Assembly (NCBI GenBank): GCA_003597955.1
Contig: QZJU01000018.1
Location: forward strand, 1-49,075
Direction of reading: 5' to 3'
DNA from: Candidatus Parcubacteria bacterium
Lineage (GTDB): Bacteria; Patescibacteriota; Patescibacteriia; PEXW01
Length of the DNA stretch: 49,075 bases
Shown: piece by piece, positions 46,893 through 49,075 of the stretch
Position numbering within the stretch: position 1 is the stretch's first letter
How the letters are laid out: each line of letters starts with the position of its first letter
The notes under the pieces: generated by a model
Database searches by the model: none
What the model was told of the DNA's origin: nothing
What the model saw: the letters and a program-made list of their open reading frames with translations, nothing else
Position numbers and translations under genes: made by a program

Positions 46893-47258
46893 ATGCCTAA
46901 GCCGCAAACTCCCAACACCATTATTACGCTTGACGCCGCCGGCCAAACTTTAGGCCGCCTGGCTTCGCGCGTGGCCATGCTTTTGCGGGGCAAGCATAAA
47001 GTGACATTCCGGCCCGATGTGATTTCCGGAGAAAAAGTTATTGTCAAAAATGTTGGCAAAATCTTGGTCAGTGGCCGCAAAGCCGAAGCCAAAATTTACC
47101 CGCATTTTTCCGGTTACCCCGGCGGTTTGAGAATTAAAACTTTCCAGGAGAAAATCAAGCAAGACCCCAAGCAGGTTTTCCGCTTGGCCGTTAAAAGAAT
47201 GCTTCCTGACAACCGAACCCGGAAACATTTGCTTAAACGACTTACCATTCACGTTTAA
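46893..47258 (+). CDS. rplM: Ribosomal protein uL13
   Basis: 121 residues, shorter than the usual ~142. Core motifs TLDAAGQTLGRLASRVAMLLRGKHK, VIVKNVGKILVSGRKAEAKIYPHFSGYPGGL and AVKRMLPDNRTRKHLLKRL are present; the loss is in the terminal segments. Early assembly protein of the 50S subunit. Start 8 bases after rplQ. Confidence 0.97.
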   Translation: MPKPQTPNTIITLDAAGQTLGRLASRVAMLLRGKHKVTFRPDVISGEKVIVKNVGKILVSGRKAEAKIYPHFSGYPGGLRIKTFQEKIKQDPKQVFRLAVKRMLPDNRTRKHLLKRLTIHV

Positions 47259-47265
47259 AAAAATC

Positions 47266-47865
47266 ATGCCTGTTAAACCCGCAAAAACTTTCAAAAAACG
47301 GACGACTCATCAAGCTTCGACGCCAAGCCGGGCAGGGAGTGCTGCATCCGGAAAATCCGCGTCCAAGAAATCTCCGGCAAAGAAAATCAGCGCCAAAAAA
47401 CCGAAAGCGGAAAAAGCCCCGGGCCTGCGGCCGAGTTTGGAAATTCCCAAAGCCGAAGTCCAGAATTTGCCGCCCCAAGAAAAGTATTTGATTTCCGTGG
47501 GCAAGCGGAAAACCGCCATTGCCCGCGTCAGGTATTATGCCTTGGGCAGCGGAGAGATCCAGGTTAATAATCTGACTTTGGACAAATACTTTAATTACCA
47601 GCCCTGGATTGACCAGGCCAGGAGTCCTTTGCAGCTGACGGGCTGGCAAAAAGGCCGCTGGTCAATAAAGGTCCAAGGCGGCGGCAAACCGGCCCAGGCG
47701 CACGCCATTAGCCACGGTCTGGCGCGTCTGCTGGTTCAATTGGATGAAACCCTAAAGCCAGCTTTGCGGGCCGCGGGCATGCTGACCCGCGACGCGCGGG
47801 TTAAGGAGCGAAAGAAATATGGTTTGAAGCGGGCGCGCCGCGCGCCGCAATGGCAAAAACGTTAA
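47266..47865 (+). CDS. rpsI: Ribosomal protein uS9 with long basic N-terminal extension
   Basis: 199 residues against about 130. The first 65 are Lys/Ala/Ser-rich and low in complexity (SASKKSPAKKISAKKPKAEK), a likely disordered RNA-contacting tail. The core follows: YLISVGKRKTAIARVRYYALGSGEI, IKVQGGGKPAQAHAISHGLARLLV, ending with the invariant RAPQWQKR that contacts P-site tRNA. Last gene of the ribosomal operon, 7 bases after rplM. Confidence 0.96.
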   Translation: MPVKPAKTFKKRTTHQASTPSRAGSAASGKSASKKSPAKKISAKKPKAEKAPGLRPSLEIPKAEVQNLPPQEKYLISVGKRKTAIARVRYYALGSGEIQVNNLTLDKYFNYQPWIDQARSPLQLTGWQKGRWSIKVQGGGKPAQAHAISHGLARLLVQLDETLKPALRAAGMLTRDARVKERKKYGLKRARRAPQWQKR

Positions 47866-47896
47866 GGTTTTGGTTTTATTAGCCCTTAAAAAAGCC

Positions 47897-49075
47897 ATGT
47901 CCATAACCAAAACTGCAGAAGCTAACGATGGTCAAGGCCGGATATTAAGAAACACCTCGTATCTGACGGGCGCTTTTATCTTGCAAAAGATAATTTCTTT
48001 TGTTTATTACACGGTCGTCGTAAATTTCATCGGGGTTTCCAAAACCGGGGAGTATGATCCTTTAAAATCGCTTATTCCCATCACCCTAATCTTGATTGAT
48101 TTTTCCCTGTCTGCGGTGATAACGCGGGAAATCGCGCGCAAGCCCGAAAGCACCAAAACCTTGATCGGGAATGTTTTGGGCATCAAAATAATTTTTGCCC
48201 TGGCCGTCCTGACTATTTTCGGCGTGGTCACCAATTTTGGGAATTTCTCCCAGGAAGTCCAATCCTCTTTGTATTTGGTCGCTCTGATCGTCGCTTTTGA
48301 CACTTTTACCCTCACCTTTTTCGCAGCCTTGCGCGGCTTGCAGAACATGAAATTCGAAGCGATCGGCATGGTTTTCAACCAGCTGATTGCCGTGGGCCTG
48401 GGTTACGCCGCCTTGAAACTGGGCTTTGGCATGCGCGGCGTCTTTTTTGCCACGGTGGCCGCCAGCGTTTTTAATTTTTTGTGGTCCATAATTGCTTTCA
48501 AGCGCTACGCCCGGATCTGGCCGAAGATAATCTGGGACAAAACCATAATCGGCTTGCTGCTGAAACTCGCCCTGCCCTTTGCCGCCGCGGCTTTCCTGGT
48601 CAAGGCTTACACCTACACCGACCGGTATTTGCTGCTGGCCTTTAAAGGCACCACGGCCGTGGCTTTTTATGCCGTGGCGCATAAATTGACTTTCGCCTTG
48701 GAATTCCTGCCCTCGGCTTTTGCCGCCGGCTTATACCCGGCCATGAGCGCGTATTTCGTCAGCTCCAAGGAAAAACTGGAAAACACTTTTGAAAAGTCTT
48801 TAGTCTACATGATGATCATTGCCGTGCCGATTTCCGTTGCCATGTGTTTCCTGGCCGACGGCATTGTCGGCTTAGCCTTTAACAAATTTTTTGCGCCTTC
48901 GGCCCGGCCTTTACAGATTTTAATCTTGAGCCTGCCCGTGATTTTCATGAATTTCCCGGTGGGGACCCTGCTTAACGCCATCAACAAAACCAAGCTCAAC
49001 ACCTTGAATATGGCTTTGACCCTATTGGTGAACATTTCCATCAACGCCCTGCTAATCAAGAAGTTTTCCTACATG
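47897..49075 (+). CDS. Polysaccharide/lipid-linked oligosaccharide flippase (3' partial)
   Basis: 393 codons from ATG 47897, open to the window end. Multi-helix protein of the MVF/PST (Polysacc_synt) family: RILRNTSYLTGAFILQKIIS at the start, then repeated hydrophobic helices, VITREIARKPESTKTLIGN, FFAALRGLQNMKFEAIGM, and the second-half start KAYTYTDRYLL followed by VAFYAVAHKL. Complete members are about 420-500 residues, so roughly the last two to four helices are missing. It moves lipid-linked sugars across the membrane for cell-surface glycans. 31 bases after rpsI with no terminator, so it may be read from the ribosomal operon. Confidence 0.88.
   Translation, partial: MSITKTAEANDGQGRILRNTSYLTGAFILQKIISFVYYTVVVNFIGVSKTGEYDPLKSLIPITLILIDFSLSAVITREIARKPESTKTLIGNVLGIKIIFALAVLTIFGVVTNFGNFSQEVQSSLYLVALIVAFDTFTLTFFAALRGLQNMKFEAIGMVFNQLIAVGLGYAALKLGFGMRGVFFATVAASVFNFLWSIIAFKRYARIWPKIIWDKTIIGLLLKLALPFAAAAFLVKAYTYTDRYLLLAFKGTTAVAFYAVAHKLTFALEFLPSAFAAGLYPAMSAYFVSSKEKLENTFEKSLVYMMIIAVPISVAMCFLADGIVGLAFNKFFAPSARPLQILILSLPVIFMNFPVGTLLNAINKTKLNTLNMALTLLVNISINALLIKKFSYM

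Noticed and set aside
1-49075. CRISPR arrays, tRNA and rRNA genes
   Set aside because: I saw no regularly spaced short repeats and no T-loop or cloverleaf signature in any intergenic gap; the only large repeat is the 936-bp coding duplication.
1-49075. Alternative genetic code (UGA as glycine)
   Set aside because: Several complete genes end at TGA at the expected length (for example gpmI copy 1 at 14781 and swivel copy 3 at 25057), and core proteins contain no in-frame TGA.

Overview
The window looks like a piece of a Patescibacteria (Candidate Phyla Radiation, CPR) genome, probably Parcubacteria-like. The evidence is an RNA polymerase alpha subunit that stops after its N-terminal domain, an alanyl-tRNA synthetase without the C-terminal domain, a short L13, a compact infA-rpmJ-rpsM-rpsK-rpsD-rpoA-rplQ-rplM-rpsI cluster, tightly packed or overlapping genes, few Shine-Dalgarno sequences, and a simple glycolytic/fermentative gene set. 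TGA is used as stop, so this is not the recoded (code 25) group. All recognised genes lie on the + strand. I have no database hits; assignments come from reading motifs.

Layout. 1-2.4 kb: the 3' part of a GC-rich, tandemly repeated LGFP-repeat protein with a type IX secretion tail, foreign to CPR (transfer or chimeric assembly). 2.6-3.7 kb: the SPASM C-terminus of a lost radical SAM enzyme, a 36-residue peptide with six cysteines behind a perfect ribosome binding site, a terminator, and an HExxH metallopeptidase. 3.8-9.7 kb: a very AT-rich block holding a membrane sensor without a kinase core, a GNAT-like protein, a SAM methyltransferase and a large multi-TM histidine kinase whose C-terminal half has a different base composition. 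9.7-9.96 kb: a possible decayed IS605/TnpB 3' end.

10-18.3 kb: nucleotidyltransferase, then pgk-eno-gpmI-gpmI (3-phosphoglycerate kinase to phosphoenolpyruvate, with two different phosphoglycerate mutases) and a surface Ig-like/C39-type peptidase. 18.4-26.7 kb: three proteins carrying the phosphohistidine swivel domain of PEP-utilising enzymes (one fused to a MerR-like HTH), one separate ATP-grasp (PPDK_N) subunit, an N-formylglutamate amidohydrolase-like protein, an MtxX/phosphotransacetylase-like protein and AlkD. No PEP/pyruvate TIM barrel is present, so this resembles a split rifampicin-phosphotransferase-like system with one donor and three acceptors. It is my leading candidate for an undescribed system.

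26.7-31 kb: an accessory island of genes with strong Shine-Dalgarno sites: a 28-codon mini-gene with its own promoter and terminator, a Yip1-family membrane protein, and a four-gene operon of exported proteins including a short Cys/Trp-rich peptide. 31-43.5 kb: MacB-type exporter, ADP-forming acetyl-CoA synthetase plus 2-oxoacid:ferredoxin oxidoreductase (substrate-level ATP from acyl-CoA), two small Shine-Dalgarno-led genes, recJ, an RNase H, an alpha/beta hydrolase and alaS. 43.5-47.9 kb: a structured leader and the ribosomal protein/rpoA operon. 47.9 kb to the end: the start of a polysaccharide flippase.

Regulatory theme: several housekeeping genes start exactly one promoter discriminator (6-7 nt) after a -10 box, often directly behind a terminator U-tract. 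This predicts leaderless mRNAs and contrasts with the Shine-Dalgarno-led accessory genes.
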